A DNA stretch of 45,827 nucleotides from Betaproteobacteria bacterium. GTDB taxonomy: Bacteria > Pseudomonadota > Gammaproteobacteria > Burkholderiales > SG8-41. The position numbers and the translations under genes are program-made. The notes under the pieces are model-generated. The model searched no databases. It had not been told where the DNA came from and saw only the letters and a list, made by a program, of their open reading frames with translations. Numbering within the stretch: the stretch's first letter is position 1; each line of letters starts with the position of its first letter. Below, piece by piece: positions 45,188 to 45,827 of the stretch. Where the stretch lies: the NCBI GenBank assembly GCA_028291945.1, contig JAQGNH010000208.1, positions 1-45,827 on the forward strand, in the 5' to 3' direction.

Positions 45188-45827
45188 ATGAATTGCGCTG
45201 AACGCCTCGTTTCGTTATTCGGCAGCCAAGCCGAAGTGGCACGCCGGTTTCGTCTGGATCGCGCCGTCGTCAACAACTGGGTGAAGTCGGGCTACGTGCC
45301 TGCCCGTTGGGCGATGGAAGTCGAGCACGTTACGGATGGACAGATCAGCGCCGTCGAAATACTCAACGAAGCAAATTGCCGCAAGCCGGTGCGCGTCAAA
45401 TCGCGACCCGACGGCGAGAACCTCTTTGGATCGGCCCTCACTGGGAATGACGCCATGAACGACTACGCACCCGCTAAACGCATCAGTTCCTTCCATCCGC
45501 CCCAGCGCACGCTCATGGGTCCCGGCCCCACGGAAATCCATCCGCGAGTGCTGACGACGATGAGCCAGCCCGCCATCGGCTACCTCGATCCGATCTTCGT
45601 CGAGATGATGGAAGAGCTGAAAGCGCTGCTCCGCTATGCCTATCAGACCAAGAATCCGCTGACGTTTCCGATCTCGGGGCCCGGCTCTGTCGGAATGGAG
45701 TACTGCTTCGTGAACCGCGTCAGTCCCGGCGACAAGGTGGTCGTGTGCCGCAACGGCGTGTTCGGCGGCCGCATGATCGAGAATGTGGAGCGGTGCGGCG
45801 GCACCGCGGTTGTCGTCGAGGCCGAGT
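45188..45827 (+). CDS. HTH domain fused to class V aminotransferase (partial, runs off the window)
   Basis: The frame is open from the ATG at 45188 to the window end, 213 codons without a stop. Residues 1-50 form a Cro/YdaS-like helix-turn-helix (LFGSQAEVARRF, DRAVVNNWVKSGYVPARW), continued by VTDGQISAVEILNEANCRKP and a polar linker to about 95. From SFHPPQRTLMGPGPTEIHP on, the sequence is a class V PLP aminotransferase of the alanine/serine-glyoxylate type (ISGPGSVGMEYCFVNRV, CRNGVFGGRMIENVERCG). The PLP lysine lies beyond the window. An internal ATG at 45455 has GGGA at good spacing, so a separate aminotransferase could also be made by internal initiation. Confidence 0.8.
   Translation, partial: MNCAERLVSLFGSQAEVARRFRLDRAVVNNWVKSGYVPARWAMEVEHVTDGQISAVEILNEANCRKPVRVKSRPDGENLFGSALTGNDAMNDYAPAKRISSFHPPQRTLMGPGPTEIHPRVLTTMSQPAIGYLDPIFVEMMEELKALLRYAYQTKNPLTFPISGPGSVGMEYCFVNRVSPGDKVVVCRNGVFGGRMIENVERCGGTAVVVEAE

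Overview
This window is a high-GC, gene-dense chromosomal segment that reads as a betaproteobacterium, probably from an uncultured lineage. The basis for that is gene order (divergent rpiA/ilvA; slt, NDUFA9-like reductase, cca; MidA-like methyltransferase, pteridine reductase, ttcA) and protein character (class I glutamine synthetase with NtrBC, fused-type ArgA, PyrR with PyrB and a non-catalytic PyrC'). I saw no rRNA or tRNA gene, CRISPR array, IS element or prophage.

Layout. 1-2126: a TPP riboswitch controls thiC. 2310-4915: a MacA-type adaptor and a MacB-type ATPase, followed by what I read as the frame-shifted last 75 or so codons of a lost MacB-type permease. 4974-7576: uppP, an MFS transporter and a rhodanese. 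7637-12576: a nitrogen-control block, in which two NtrC-type enhancer sites and a sigma-54 -24/-12 element precede glnA, then a DUF4124 secreted protein and overlapping ntrB-ntrC. 13157-18004 (minus strand): a small surface-polysaccharide/exosortase-flavoured island with an exosortase-associated/FeeM-type acyltransferase, a Wzz-like chain-length protein, an FdtA-type sugar isomerase and an FAD oxidoreductase. 18659-28602 (minus strand): DUF4124-glutaredoxin, prlC, the yqgE-ruvX-pyrR-pyrB-pyrC' pyrimidine cluster, and trkA-trkH. 28740-33920 (plus strand): rsmE, argA, and a GGDEF/EAL protein. 33899-45094: yggX, rpiA, ilvA, slt, NDUFA9-like, cca, a GST, a decayed cytochrome c gene, a MidA-like methyltransferase, pteridine reductase and ttcA. 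45153-45827: an HTH reading frame that runs without a stop into a class V aminotransferase and leaves the window.

Most unusual points. (1) The Wzz-like protein (15105-17012, minus) carries after its second membrane segment a recognisable tyrosine-recombinase catalytic fold that has lost most catalytic residues, where a BY-kinase would sit in many relatives. (2) The last gene appears to be a Cro/YdaS-type HTH fused to a PLP class V aminotransferase, with a palindromic operator inside its promoter and a predicted leaderless start; this is conceptually like MocR regulators but built from different folds. (3) Two genes are seen in decay (a macB permease end and a small cytochrome c), each recoverable only by joining reading frames. 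(4) The MacA-like adaptor has an LTxxQ (Spy/CpxP-like) insertion. All family calls were made by eye from motifs; no database search was run.
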